From positions 1 to 64,000 of the forward strand of contig CAMFDJ010000010.1 in the NCBI GenBank assembly GCA_945949085.1: a DNA stretch of 64,000 nucleotides, in the 5' to 3' direction. Below are positions 27,401 through 36,811 of the stretch, piece by piece (the stretch's first letter is position 1; every line of letters begins with the position of its first letter). Origin of the DNA: an uncultured Lachnospiraceae bacterium (lineage in GTDB: Bacteria; Bacillota; Clostridia; Lachnospirales; Lachnospiraceae). A model generated the notes under the pieces. The model was not told the DNA's origin, did not search any database, and was given only the letters and a program-made list of their open reading frames with translations. Position numbers and translations under genes: made by a program.

Positions 27401-30400
27401 ATGCCATAACCGCCGATCACCTCTCTGGTCAGAGAATTGCCGGACACACTGTCACCATCTGTATATGAGCCACCGTCAAAATCGAGATTTAAGGTATAAC
27501 GCTTCCTTGCGTACTTGATTTCTACTTCTGTATATTCGGGTTCTGTACCGTTGTCGCTTTCTACTCCTTCTTCATAAACTATGGTTTTTTGTGCAAAATC
27601 CTGCGCAATCAGTTCATCCCCCAGATCGTATGCCACCGCCTTGGTCTGCTCGCCCGGTTTTCCAAACAACAGTATCCTATCTTCGGCACGGGGCATTCCC
27701 GATTCATCTTCTATGTTGTAAACAACATAGTACGGAACCATACCTTCGGGAACCGTCTTTTCTTCCCACTGGGCATATAAGAATCCCACGCCATTGTAAT
27801 ACTCCTCTAACTCGACATTTAACAATTCGTCGCCCGGCATGTAGGTCTTTCCGCTTCCGTCCGCCTTTGTATTCCAGCCGGTAAACTCGTAGTAGGCGGT
27901 ATAGTTACCTTCCTCATCCTGTTGCGGCCGGATACAGAATATGCAATCCCAGACCTTAGACGGTGTGTCATAGCTTAGTGTCTGATATTTGAAATCCTCA
28001 TAGCTTCCCGATCCGGAAGGTACATTGTTCCGATAGGAGATCTGATAGGTCTCTTCCTCCCAGACTGCCGTAAGCGTGACATCATTCTCCACATGATAAG
28101 AGTCGCTTTCATACCACACATCATAGAACAGATCGCCGTCCATCCAGCCGATCAGGCGCTGATGGTTCTGTACAATACTTGCCGGCAGATCCAGATACGT
28201 GCCGTCTGCAACCACCTCGGTCTTATCCTCGATGCCGTTTCCATACGAATAAGTGACCGTGTGACAGTTTCCCTCTCTGTAATATAATTTCAGCGTCGTA
28301 CTACCATCCGGTCTGATTCTGCCGGACAGTACATTCTTTTCATTATCTGCATCCACCGTATAACCGGGGATCTGATAAGACTTCGGATCCTCCACGGTAA
28401 CGCGCGCACCTGTCGTGCCCGTCATTTCCTGCGAGGTATACAGTACATAGTATGTTTCATCCGCCGTATTTTCCTCTTCGCTTCCCGGCACATTATTTTC
28501 CGATACCGACTCGACATAGTACTCGATTACATACGGCGTATCCGTCTTCGGTGCCCACTGTGCTACCAGCGTCTGTGCCTCATACGTATCCAGCACATCG
28601 TCCTTTGTCACATAATCGCCTGCTGCGTTGCCGGAAACCGTCCATCCGCTCAGACGGTATCCCTCGCGGCTTGCATCGGGCAGATCCGGGTAATTGCTCT
28701 TGTACGTTCCGTAAACCGGAGCTACGGCCTCGTCGCCTCCGTTTACATCAAAATTGATCTCCACAGCGGCAGGTGTCCAGGATGCCTTCAGACTGATATC
28801 CTGCTCCTGCTCCCAGACAACGAGTCCCTTTCCGAAACCGTCATAATAAGCATTTCCGGCATCGTCAACAAAGCCGGCAAAATCGTAGCCTGCTTTTTTC
28901 GGGATCTCACGAAGCGCAGGTACCGTCTGTCCGTAGGTAGCGCTTACTGTACCAAGCGGCGTACTTCCGTCTGCATCATACAAATGAAGGACTTTCTCAC
29001 TCGCTCTCCAGTCAGCCTTTAAGTAGATATCACCCACCCGGTACATGTTAACCTCATCCAGGTAATTTGGCAGATCGCCTTCCTGCCAGGTCAGACCCTC
29101 CTGTCCTTCCAGCCATCCGATGAACCGGTATCCTGTTCTCTCAGCCTTGACATCATCCAATGACAGATTGAAGCCATGCGTATAGGTATCCTTCTTCAGA
29201 TTCGCCGCATTCACAAGCGTGCCTTCATCGGTATCGTAATGAATGGCGTAGCTTCGTCCTGTATAGAAATACTGTATCAGAAGCTTCCCGTTTGCATCAA
29301 TTTTTGTGGTTTCATTTTCGTCTACGCTCTTTCCGCACACTTTAATGTCATCTAAGGCAAATCCGACATCGTCCAGCAGATAGTCCTGCAGAGCCACGGC
29401 AGAGTCCGTCTCACCTTCTCTGTAAAGTCTGCCGTTCTCTCCGCCGATCATGACGTAGCTGTCCGTTCCCGGCATTTTGACATAGTACTCCAGGTAATAG
29501 GGTGTGTCCTTATTCGGCTCCCACTTGGCCGTATAGGTCAGATTCGATACGTCCATTTTCTCCAAAGGCGCAGTATCCCAACCTGCAAACTGATAGCCCG
29601 GCATAAAGTAGGTGGGCATCACGATATTGTCTTCATAGCGATAGCGGATGCTGACATCCGGATTCTCATCCCTGAATTTATCACCCATGCTGTAGGTCAC
29701 AGTGTGGATCTGTCTCTTATAATAGATATTGACAACTGTCGATCCGTCCGGCGCAACGGTTGCCTGTTTGGTCGTCAGCTGCTTGTTCACCTCAAACCCA
29801 TGCGGGTCTTTTCCGTCATTTGGTGCATTATCCGTCGTGATCTTATCCTGCGATAAAACATCATCCGTGTAGATACGCTTTGTCTTAGCGGCATCCGAAT
29901 ACTCCTGCAACTTGGTATCCAAAAGCTCATATCGTGAATTCAGCTGTTCATAATAGTAATTTACCGTGTACTGATTCGGAACCGGAACCCACTTCGCATA
30001 TAAGGTCAGATGGTCATTTGGCATTGTCATGACCTTCGGGATCGTATACGCATTTTCATCCGTACATGCTTTGTCTGTATACCAGCCGCCGAATGCATAA
30101 CCGACTTTGATCATATTTTCATCGAGTGGCTTGTCCTTCTCCTCGATCACAGCACCCGGTTCATAGACCTTCGGACGAATCTGCGGTCCTCCCTGCGAAT
30201 CAAAGGTCAGTACCTTTCCGGCATCCGGATCCACCCAGCTCAGCTCAAAGGTACGGGAAAGTGTCTTCGATGCATACACACAATCCGGCTTTTTCCATGT
30301 GATGGTCATAGTCCCTTCGTAAGAATATTTTCCTTCCTTTGCATTTACGGTGATCGTATTATCGATCGGATTGTAGACAAATGCCGGTTCGGAAATTTCG

Positions 30401-33400
30401 ACAAAGAATCTCTCTTCATCATCGTACGCAGAAGAAGAAGCAGTATAGTTTGCTCTCCTATCCCCGTCGTAAGAAGCATATCCTTCATCGCCTTTCTTCA
30501 GATCCAGATAGTTCATACGGAAGATTTCCTCCGGAACCTTCATCTGCTTGTCGCGAATCATCACAAATTCCGTGTCCAGATACCCGTTCCGTCCGGGCTC
30601 CGTCCATTTGCCGTCCTCATCGTAGGCAAAATTCAGTACATTGTCCTGCTCTCCGACCTTCCAGATCGGCCATTCATGACTGTACAGATTCGGCGTATAA
30701 GAGAACCTGCCACCCATCGCTTCGAGCGCAAGCTTTAAGTCAATATAGGCGCCCACTTCAATCAGGACCGCACCGGTCGCTGAGCTCTGGGCATTCTTTC
30801 CCTCTTCCTTCGAATAGCAATAGTAGAAATAGCCCCAGAGCTTGGCATACGCACCCGCCTCAAGCTGCAGACCGACCCCGGCGATATCCGTCGAGAATAT
30901 GCCAAAGAGCACCTTCGCGCGCACACCGGCACGGATACCCATTCGGCCCATGACATAAAAGTCAAACTGATATTTCTCAGGTCGCAGGCTGACTGTTTTG
31001 GATTCACATTCGTTCTTATGGAAGAGACGCAGTGTAAACGTACTGCTCTGGCTCTTCTCATACTGGAAGCTCATACCGATCGCCATATTCAGATTGGCAG
31101 ATACCACAAAATCCATGTTGACGCTGTATGCCGTGATATAGAACGGATCAAAATTACCGGATGCCTCAAAGAGCGGCACCTTGACAATGTCAACCCACTC
31201 TGCACTTGCATTTGCGATAAACCGTTTGTATTTTTCCTTCAGACCGCCGGACACCGTCTCATCGAGTCCCTCTTCGCCCGGCTCCTTGCTCTCTTCCAGC
31301 TGCTCTTTGATCGCTTCACTTAAATCGATCAGCTTCTGTCCATAGCCTTTGCCTTCACCGCTTGTATCCATCTGATCGGGGCCGAACTGCTGATCGTCCT
31401 CGCTAAGCGTTGCCGTTGCCGTGACCCCGATACCGGTATACAGCGACTGTTCAATGGTTCCCGACAGCTTGTAGTCATAGATGTAAGGGAAGATCCATGC
31501 AACTCTCCATTCCGCGCCGCCTGTTGCAGAAAAGCCAAGCGAAACCTCCGTTTCAAAAATTGCCGTCATATCAATGGTGATTTTATTGCCACCACTATTT
31601 TTCGACACATCAAAGCTGTATTTTAAGGCGATGCATACCCGAAGACCTCTGCTCTGCTTAAAATGGATCAGATCCTTTGATACGCTGACGCTGACCTCCG
31701 GTGTCTTATTACTGTATCCCATTTCCGCATCAAGAAGATCCTCGGCACAAACCTTAGAACCGTCCTCATAGGTGACGATGCAGTCCTTCAGCGTAAGATC
31801 CGTATCGCCGAGAAGCTCCTTCACATCATCCGTCTGCGCAGCCATTACCGCCAGATAGTTGCCTGCCTCCTCGGCAAAGCCGCTCTCTATCACCTGCTCG
31901 GTTGCCGTTTCCGCAATCAGATCCGTATCAATTGCCGCTATCTGCTCATCGGAAAGCTCCGAATCTTTATACAGATCCATGGATGCCAATATTTCCTCAA
32001 AGGTCGCCGCTTCATAGGAAATCGTTGTTGTCTGTCCCGTGGCAATCACATTGGTGATCTTGCCGTAGCATTTTGTCACAGCAGTCTTGTCCCTGTACTC
32101 ACCGGAATAAAATGCCACAAAATCGCCCGGTTCCACAACGGTCGTATAGTCAAGACCCATATCTTCATAGCCGGTTGTAAAATCAAGCTTTTCACTTGCT
32201 ATCGCAAAGCTTGTCCCGCTTTCGCTCCATCCGGTTACGCCGTCTCCCTCGTCGATGTCAATCGGCAGAACGTCCGGTGTAAACAAAACGTCCATTGCCT
32301 CTGCAGATTTATATGTATAGGTAGTGCCGTTTACCTCTGTGATCTCGATATAGGCCACCTTTTCTTCGAGAGAAGAATGGATATCTCTTTCATCCGGTTT
32401 TTCTCCCTCGTAGACGGCAACGATATCACCCGCCACGAAAGCGCCCTCTGTATAGGTAAATGTGCCCTTCTTCTCGTTCTGCGACGAATTTGCACTGACC
32501 GACTCACCATCTGTCTCTACCTGGGCAAGACCGGCATATTCCAGGATCTTCTGCGCATCCTCTTTGGATAACGCTTTGTCGGATGCGGCGAGATATTTCA
32601 CGCCGCTGTCCAGAGATAGATTCATCGTCTCTTCTTTTTTGACTGAGAAATTATAATATAAAACATCCTTCGTCTGATCCGCGAAGGTCAGATCAGGCAC
32701 TTTATCGCTTTCGAGAATTTCCAGCTGATAGATCGCCCCCTCCTGGAAGCCATCCTTTGCACAAACCGTAAATGTCCCGTCGCCATTGGACTCAACCGCA
32801 AGAACATCCTTCTCATAGGCATCGCTGTTATCGGTTCTGGACGAGTCTGTAAGATTGCTGAGCAAAAGGGCTGCCTTTACGTCCTCTGCCACCGCGCTCA
32901 TGGAATGCGCATCCACTGTGATGGCAAAACCGGGCGCAACATTCTCCTGTCCGAGATAGTTCGGACTGCCCTCCTCCGTAAGCGGTGTTCCCTCACCGAA
33001 GTAGCCGTACAGCACAGTGTCCTTTGACAGCACATCCGTACTGCCGATCTTTTCGTTCAGATACTGATCATAGTACCAGCCCAAAAAGACTTTATTATCA
33101 ATGTAAGGCGCCTGAATATCCTTCAAAAGAGTTCCGGCAGGCTTTACCACATCACTAAGCTTTGTGACACCGTCATATGTTGTAATATGAAAACTTTTTC
33201 CCTGTGTCGGTTCCGACGGCTTATCACCCGAACCAGAATCACCGGAGCCCGAGCCGGAATCACCGGAGCCCGAGCCGGAATCACCGGAGCCCGAATCTCC
33301 CGAGCCGGAATCGCCTGAGCCCGAATCGCCTGAGCCCGAATCGCCCGAACTGCCACCTGCTTTTGTTACCGTCACGGTGATTGTTTTCTTCACTTTATTA

Positions 33401-33948
33401 CAATCCGCTGCTGTGATGGTAATTTTCGCTTTTCCTTCCTTCACTGCAGTGACTTTTCCTTTTGGGTTGACCTTTGCAACACTTGTATTATTACTCTTAT
33501 AAGTAAGCTTCTTCACCGTCACTTTCTTCGGCGAGATCGACGCGCCAATCTTTGCGGACTTCCCGACCTCAAGCTTCAGATCTGACGCTGTAATCTTCTT
33601 GACCGGCGTACCGATCGTAATCTTACAGGTCGCCTTCTTCTTGCCTGCCGTAACAGTGATTGTTGCTTTTCCTTTCTTTCCTTTTGCTGTGACAACACCT
33701 TTGGAGCTGACCGTAGCAACCTTATTGTTGCTTGATTTCCACTTTAGGGTTGTCTTTGCACTCTTGGGCGCTACTGTAACCTTCAGTTTCAGTTTTTGAC
33801 CCTTCTTCATCACATACTGTGTGTAATTCAGAGTCACTTTTTTCACTGACGCCTTCTTTGTAGCCGCCTGTGTCTGCATCGGTATCATACCGACGATCAT
33901 TGCGATTACAAGAAAAAATGCCAGAAATCTGCTTGCCTCTCTCTTCAT
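24484..33948 (-). CDS. Giant secreted surface protein with Big_2, InlB-type and GLUG-like repeats
   Basis: About 3154 residues. A signal peptide (residues 1-28, cut likely after QTQA) is followed by two lysine-rich Big_2 Ig-like domains (about 33-190) and a Ser-Gly-Asp linker (about 199-241). A large mixed region comes next (to about 1240). Then come some a dozen InlB B/Flg_new-type repeats, each ending in a GW...AxW pattern (for example YAFGGWYTD...LYAKW), interleaved with MucBP-like strands (about 1240-2690). The C-terminal part is a beta-helix-like region with GLUG-type turns (NRGEIRNIFV, NYGKITGLSL, NAANGEINDCRV). No LPXTG, SLH or membrane anchor is seen, so attachment probably depends on the Big_2 domains. 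Likely an adhesin-like protein; ligand unknown. ATG 33948 is chosen for its signal peptide and upstream AGGAGG. Confidence 0.88.
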   Translation of the reverse strand: MKREASRFLAFFLVIAMIVGMIPMQTQAATKKASVKKVTLNYTQYVMKKGQKLKLKVTVAPKSAKTTLKWKSSNNKVATVSSKGVVTAKGKKGKATITVTAGKKKATCKITIGTPVKKITASDLKLEVGKSAKIGASISPKKVTVKKLTYKSNNTSVAKVNPKGKVTAVKEGKAKITITAADCNKVKKTITVTVTKAGGSSGDSGSGDSGSGDSGSGDSGSGDSGSGSGDSGSGSGDSGSGDKPSEPTQGKSFHITTYDGVTKLSDVVKPAGTLLKDIQAPYIDNKVFLGWYYDQYLNEKIGSTDVLSKDTVLYGYFGEGTPLTEEGSPNYLGQENVAPGFAITVDAHSMSAVAEDVKAALLLSNLTDSSRTDNSDAYEKDVLAVESNGDGTFTVCAKDGFQEGAIYQLEILESDKVPDLTFADQTKDVLYYNFSVKKEETMNLSLDSGVKYLAASDKALSKEDAQKILEYAGLAQVETDGESVSANSSQNEKKGTFTYTEGAFVAGDIVAVYEGEKPDERDIHSSLEEKVAYIEITEVNGTTYTYKSAEAMDVLFTPDVLPIDIDEGDGVTGWSESGTSFAIASEKLDFTTGYEDMGLDYTTVVEPGDFVAFYSGEYRDKTAVTKCYGKITNVIATGQTTTISYEAATFEEILASMDLYKDSELSDEQIAAIDTDLIAETATEQVIESGFAEEAGNYLAVMAAQTDDVKELLGDTDLTLKDCIVTYEDGSKVCAEDLLDAEMGYSNKTPEVSVSVSKDLIHFKQSRGLRVCIALKYSFDVSKNSGGNKITIDMTAIFETEVSLGFSATGGAEWRVAWIFPYIYDYKLSGTIEQSLYTGIGVTATATLSEDDQQFGPDQMDTSGEGKGYGQKLIDLSEAIKEQLEESKEPGEEGLDETVSGGLKEKYKRFIANASAEWVDIVKVPLFEASGNFDPFYITAYSVNMDFVVSANLNMAIGMSFQYEKSQSSTFTLRLFHKNECESKTVSLRPEKYQFDFYVMGRMGIRAGVRAKVLFGIFSTDIAGVGLQLEAGAYAKLWGYFYYCYSKEEGKNAQSSATGAVLIEVGAYIDLKLALEAMGGRFSYTPNLYSHEWPIWKVGEQDNVLNFAYDEDGKWTEPGRNGYLDTEFVMIRDKQMKVPEEIFRMNYLDLKKGDEGYASYDGDRRANYTASSSAYDDEERFFVEISEPAFVYNPIDNTITVNAKEGKYSYEGTMTITWKKPDCVYASKTLSRTFELSWVDPDAGKVLTFDSQGGPQIRPKVYEPGAVIEEKDKPLDENMIKVGYAFGGWYTDKACTDENAYTIPKVMTMPNDHLTLYAKWVPVPNQYTVNYYYEQLNSRYELLDTKLQEYSDAAKTKRIYTDDVLSQDKITTDNAPNDGKDPHGFEVNKQLTTKQATVAPDGSTVVNIYYKRQIHTVTYSMGDKFRDENPDVSIRYRYEDNIVMPTYFMPGYQFAGWDTAPLEKMDVSNLTYTAKWEPNKDTPYYLEYYVKMPGTDSYVMIGGENGRLYREGETDSAVALQDYLLDDVGFALDDIKVCGKSVDENETTKIDANGKLLIQYFYTGRSYAIHYDTDEGTLVNAANLKKDTYTHGFNLSLDDVKAERTGYRFIGWLEGQEGLTWQEGDLPNYLDEVNMYRVGDIYLKADWRASEKVLHLYDADGSTPLGTVSATYGQTVPALREIPKKAGYDFAGFVDDAGNAYYDGFGKGLVVWEQEQDISLKASWTPAAVEINFDVNGGDEAVAPVYGTYKSNYPDLPDASREGYRLSGWTVSGNAAGDYVTKDDVLDTYEAQTLVAQWAPKTDTPYVIEYYVESVSENNVPGSEEENTADETYYVLYTSQEMTGTTGARVTVEDPKSYQIPGYTVDADNEKNVLSGRIRPDGSTTLKLYYREGNCHTVTYSYGNGIEDKTEVVADGTYLDLPASIVQNHQRLIGWMDGDLFYDVWYESDSYHVENDVTLTAVWEEETYQISYRNNVPSGSGSYEDFKYQTLSYDTPSKVWDCIFCIRPQQDEEGNYTAYYEFTGWNTKADGSGKTYMPGDELLNVELEEYYNGVGFLYAQWEEKTVPEGMVPYYVVYNIEDESGMPRAEDRILLFGKPGEQTKAVAYDLGDELIAQDFAQKTIVYEEGVESDNGTEPEYTEVEIKYARKRYTLNLDFDGGSYTDGDSVSGNSLTREVIGGYGIGDIAQTVKPEKEGYTFLGWNAHIPSYMPLHDFSAKAQYRIDNTRAVRVEYYTEDLDGQGYSLAASETIYGERGETISPEPKEFEGFETPQAQQITVPEDESGVIEYYYGRKTYTLSWDAGEGTLSGNGYSEGSMKYGAPITAPVLSRDGYDGSFRGFTGTMPAQDICYKPQWEAKTVAYTVMYRKEHRTGTDTTTYDALYSVRKEAKAGSIVEEACALKAEYQEGVKEGYRKPMDQVAQIAGDGSTIIYFDYALYKSYLGYDFAGGTVTGSDFAPAGNYYYGQTLQLPLMSKLSKDGCDPVGWYDASDPEQTVVSGNTITIGEKDAVYRLQWKRNTYSITYDLGDAEGAENPYNPDTYQIRSDFNISPAVCKNMAFEGWEWTGEGEMPVGVEKLDNGLVHVTKDAAGDISLKAKWSAETRIFSAALYETQDGSAPVYLYHYPVSRKDDLKLGEIAQPTREGYLFSYWSKKVPKEDYGYYTLLVEQDTRVRDINPNTDFLTANWLKIVTVDGKKLISASNKIEFDIALDYLKAYPEYRGIYITGEIKLGNLKEPILDTWEEGYLLCAPGTQYGISIDSANVPLFGENRGEIRNIFVHLNTAYCNENRNNGAHSRYFGVITNENYGKITGLSLTGPSVGQIQQSGTIASDADYVGALAGYNAGQIESSRIDGINVIWQDTTADLYAKGVKMTASIGLVAGMNAANGEINDCRVIGGKVTTDSGYTKYTEHELYMGGVTGTNRGKIDSCRLSDVCIGKKTSIETCKQADEYGYLCAGGVAGIDAAKGSLQAGEQVRGIYNCSITSTNPKMFRESAVQSEQVAGGIIGECNYGEVCGNKVHQVNVYGAYGAAGLFVGIYRSEALNEWRNVDVITSTTATTINGKYGIIAQYEKGDPDRRGVEVIELADMKSKYVVEQLPVNASKKTTTISQCRGHMQYGWRGDGGSYSVGFLDESYKELPPRKPEENFEDYPSME
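33226..33350 (-). repeat. In-frame tandem repeat coding the Ser-Gly-Asp linker
   Basis: Units of about 18-21 bases built on GAATC(A/G)CC(G/T)GAGCCCGA repeat several times and encode a linker of repeating GDSGSGDSGSG. All unit lengths are multiples of three, so slippage would change linker length without a frameshift. It separates the cell-proximal Big_2 pair from the main body of the giant protein. Confidence 0.75.
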
Positions 33949-33979
33949 ATTTTCACATTCCTCCTGTTCCACTCCTCTT

Positions 33980-34021
33980 TCAGACATTTTGTCTGATACT
34001 ACTTTATCACACCTCGATCAA
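33980..34021 (-). promoter_or_regulatory. Candidate promoter and operator of the giant repeat gene
   Basis: On the minus strand TTGATC (34016-34021) and TATCAG (33993-33998) are separated by 17 bases, an acceptable sigma-A-type pair. A perfect dyad TCAGACA-TTT-TGTCTGA (33980-33996) overlaps the -10 and start region, a typical repressor position. The LuxR/MalT-type protein encoded just upstream is one candidate regulator. Confidence 0.45.
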
Positions 34022-34123
34022 AAATGTACACTAGCCAAAAAGTTAGTATTTTGATTTCTTTTTCATTTTTTTACACTTGCTCAGTTAAAAGTTTAGTCAT
34101 ATATGCAGTCTTATATGCAACAA

Positions 34124-34169
34124 AAAAATCCTGTCCACAGCCTTATGTATGGCCACGGAAAGGATTTTT
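34124..34169 (-). terminator. Terminator of the LuxR/MalT-type regulator gene
   Basis: AAAAATCCT (34124-34132) pairs with AGGATTTTT (34161-34169), with a smaller GCC/GGC stem inside the loop. It lies 8 bases past the regulator's stop and separates it from the giant gene promoter. Confidence 0.6.
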
Positions 34170-34177
34170 GTCTTCCT

Positions 34178-36673
34178 CTACAATAATCCCAGCTTTCTCG
34201 CTTCGGTTACCGCTTCGGTTTTGTTCTTTACATTTAATTTTCTGTATATCTGATTGATATGGTATTTTACATTTGACTGGGAAAGCCCAAGTTCCTCCAT
34301 GATCACGGATTGCTTTGCACCCTGTTCCAGGTACTTTAGGATTCTCCTCGCATTCTCACACAGCGTAACCTCTTCCTGTCCTTCTTTCAGATAACCGGGA
34401 TAATCATGTGTCATTGCCTCAGTTTCTTTCATCAGTTCCTTCAGGAAGTTCTTCTCCCCCTTCGTGTACGTTCGTTTTCCGTCTCCCGCGTCCGTCCCCC
34501 ATGTGGTCTCCCGAAGCATCTTGATCGCGCCGGCCCCTTCTTTGGAGATCAGCCGGATAAAATGATATTCATAAGCGAAGTCAAGCACCTCGCCGAACGT
34601 ATCATCCCAATTTCTCTTGCCGCCGCGATATAAAATCATCGCCTGGAGGAGCTTTACTTCCATCCCCATGTACTTTCGTCCTGCTACCTCTGTATAATAC
34701 GCAAGCTTCATAAGCAGGTTGTAGGCCAGTTGATTCTTGCCGGTCAAAAGATATACTCTTGCCTTGGTCAGATAATGAAATCTGTCATAGACATCAAAGT
34801 ACAGATCCTCATTCGGTGCCTGTGAAAGCCAACTGTTTACCGTCTTTGTATCCTCTTGATACAGGGCAATACGCGCAAGGAAAGTCTTTGCATTCGCAAT
34901 CACCTTGTCATTCTCCTGCGCCGTGGCCTTACTCAAAAAGTTTTCCATGATCTCTTTTGCCACATCCGCCTGCCCCTTGCACACATGAAGCCATGCAAGG
35001 ATGCCGTCCGCCACAAAGGCAAGCTCGATATCGCCTATCGATTCCGCCTGCATTTTACCTCTGGCCACACAGCTTGCGATCTCAAAGTCATCTCCTGCCT
35101 TTTTCAGGAAGCTCTCTGCCAAACCCAGACTCACCATGGCTCTCCCCTGCTTTCCAAAGACAACCTCAAGCACTTTCCCGATAGAGCCGGCAATTTCCCT
35201 GTCTTTTTTCGTCAGTTCCGTAAGATCCTTTCCTCCGTCTAAGATGCTTGGCAGATTCGATGTGATGGTAAATTCAGTCAGCGCTACTTCCCGTTTTCCC
35301 AAAAGCGTATTTGCATTTTTCAACAGCTCCATAATACCGACATCATTTCTGTGCAAAAGCGCAATATCCAGATACAGAAGTCTGCTTTTGATATCTTTTT
35401 TCTTATTCCCTTTTTGGTTCCTGCAATACGCTTTTAATGCCTCATACCATTTTTCACTTTCCTCGGGATTGAGCAGAAGAGCCTGCAGCATGCACATACC
35501 CTCCATCAGATACGGGCTTTCCAACACCTCTTCCTCCGAAAGCTCCAGATAGTATTTCCTAAGTTCATAAAAGTAAGCCTTGCCCGGAGCCGTTCTGGCA
35601 TTATCCTCTAAAAGATCAATGATTCTGTCCTTTGCACTGGCCGTCTCAAACATCTGCAAGGCCTTTACCGGCTGCTGATTCATTCGGTAATACATGCCGG
35701 CGTTGATATAGAGATTTCTGATCCGTTCTTTTTTGTATTTCCTGTGCAGGCGCATATGCAGAGCCATTCGCATCCCCGGATGAATTGCATAGCAAAATCC
35801 GCCGTCTTTGCCGAGTGATACTTTCAAAAAGTTGCCTTTCCAGCGCATCTGCTCCAAAAGCCTGTCCGCATCCGTTCTGCCCGTAATATATTTTGCCATC
35901 TCTCCGGTAAAATCATTTACAATACAGATCTCCGTCAGAAATTCCAGTATATCCACTTCCCAAAGGTCAAAAACATGATATTCCAGATACTGGCTGCATT
36001 TCATCTCCACTTCTGTGGAATATGCTTCAAATTCCTGTTTGCTAAGGATACGCGGGATTCCGTCCGTGCTTTCCCTATAGCAGATGGCAGACAATGCCCA
36101 GACAAACGGGTAACCGCCTATTCTTTGCAGCGTAATCTCCTTCTGCTGCGCATCAAACAACATCTGTGTCTTTTCCATATATTTTTCCGCATCTTCTCTC
36201 GAAAACAGAAGCTTACTCTCATCAATGACATTCATTTCACAGCGCAGACGAACCTCGAGAAGCCACGGCGGAATGGGGCTCCTTCCAACAAGGATCAACC
36301 AGACATCTTCCCGTTCCATCAAGTTCACAATGCATGTCTTCAAGCTTTCATAACGATCAAAGGGCAGCTCATGAAAATTTTCAATCACAACAATTTTTCT
36401 CTTGTCCGAAACCGGTTCAAACGCAAGCTCCTGCTCTGTCATCACTGCGGCATCTAATTCGTAATACTTTCTTTTGGCAAAAAAGTGTTGCACCAGCATC
36501 GTCTTACCGGTCCCGGTCACACCATAAATGTAGGTTGTGACCGCATCAGCCTCTCCCAGCTTCATCAGCTGGATTGCCGGTCGTATGCGCAGATAAGGCA
36601 TCCCTGCATTCTTTTCTATATTTTTTTCCGGATCCTTTTCCGGATCCTTTTCATTTTCTATCATAGAAATCAT
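34178..36673 (-). CDS. MalT-type LuxR family transcriptional regulator (LAL-like)
   Basis: 831 residues. A P-loop GVTGTGKTM (residues 51-59) begins an ATPase module with VIENFHELPFD as a Walker B-like site. A long helical, TPR-like middle follows (many repeats such as YYRMNQQPVKALQMF). A C-terminal LuxR helix-turn-helix ends the protein (about 765-831, ILKYLEQGAKQSVIMEELGLSQSNVKYHINQIYRKLNVKNKTEAV). Such proteins use nucleotide and ligand binding to switch on genes. The N-terminus has a small tandem repeat (DPEKDPEKNIEKN) from a 12-base DNA duplication. It lies directly upstream of the giant surface-protein gene in the same direction and is divergent from an AraC regulator, so control of the giant gene is plausible. 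Confidence 0.85.
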   Translation of the reverse strand: MISMIENEKDPEKDPEKNIEKNAGMPYLRIRPAIQLMKLGEADAVTTYIYGVTGTGKTMLVQHFFAKRKYYELDAAVMTEQELAFEPVSDKRKIVVIENFHELPFDRYESLKTCIVNLMEREDVWLILVGRSPIPPWLLEVRLRCEMNVIDESKLLFSREDAEKYMEKTQMLFDAQQKEITLQRIGGYPFVWALSAICYRESTDGIPRILSKQEFEAYSTEVEMKCSQYLEYHVFDLWEVDILEFLTEICIVNDFTGEMAKYITGRTDADRLLEQMRWKGNFLKVSLGKDGGFCYAIHPGMRMALHMRLHRKYKKERIRNLYINAGMYYRMNQQPVKALQMFETASAKDRIIDLLEDNARTAPGKAYFYELRKYYLELSEEEVLESPYLMEGMCMLQALLLNPEESEKWYEALKAYCRNQKGNKKKDIKSRLLYLDIALLHRNDVGIMELLKNANTLLGKREVALTEFTITSNLPSILDGGKDLTELTKKDREIAGSIGKVLEVVFGKQGRAMVSLGLAESFLKKAGDDFEIASCVARGKMQAESIGDIELAFVADGILAWLHVCKGQADVAKEIMENFLSKATAQENDKVIANAKTFLARIALYQEDTKTVNSWLSQAPNEDLYFDVYDRFHYLTKARVYLLTGKNQLAYNLLMKLAYYTEVAGRKYMGMEVKLLQAMILYRGGKRNWDDTFGEVLDFAYEYHFIRLISKEGAGAIKMLRETTWGTDAGDGKRTYTKGEKNFLKELMKETEAMTHDYPGYLKEGQEEVTLCENARRILKYLEQGAKQSVIMEELGLSQSNVKYHINQIYRKLNVKNKTEAVTEARKLGLL

Positions 36674-36811
36674 CGCTCACTTTCCTTGTATACAATCGCA
36701 TCGGCTTTCTTTCATCCAAGCAGGCATAAGATACCCGATATACTTTTGATGCAAACTGTGTTACAGTGATAAGAGAAAAAACAAAAACCGAGAAATGTGG
36801 GGTGTTTTTTG
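36674..36811. promoter_or_regulatory. Divergent regulatory region between two regulator genes
   Basis: This 138-base region must hold promoters for the MalT-type gene (minus) and the AraC gene (plus). A weak plus-strand pair, TTGATG near 36745 and GATAAG near 36768, is the best I see. No clear operator palindrome stands out. Confidence 0.3.
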
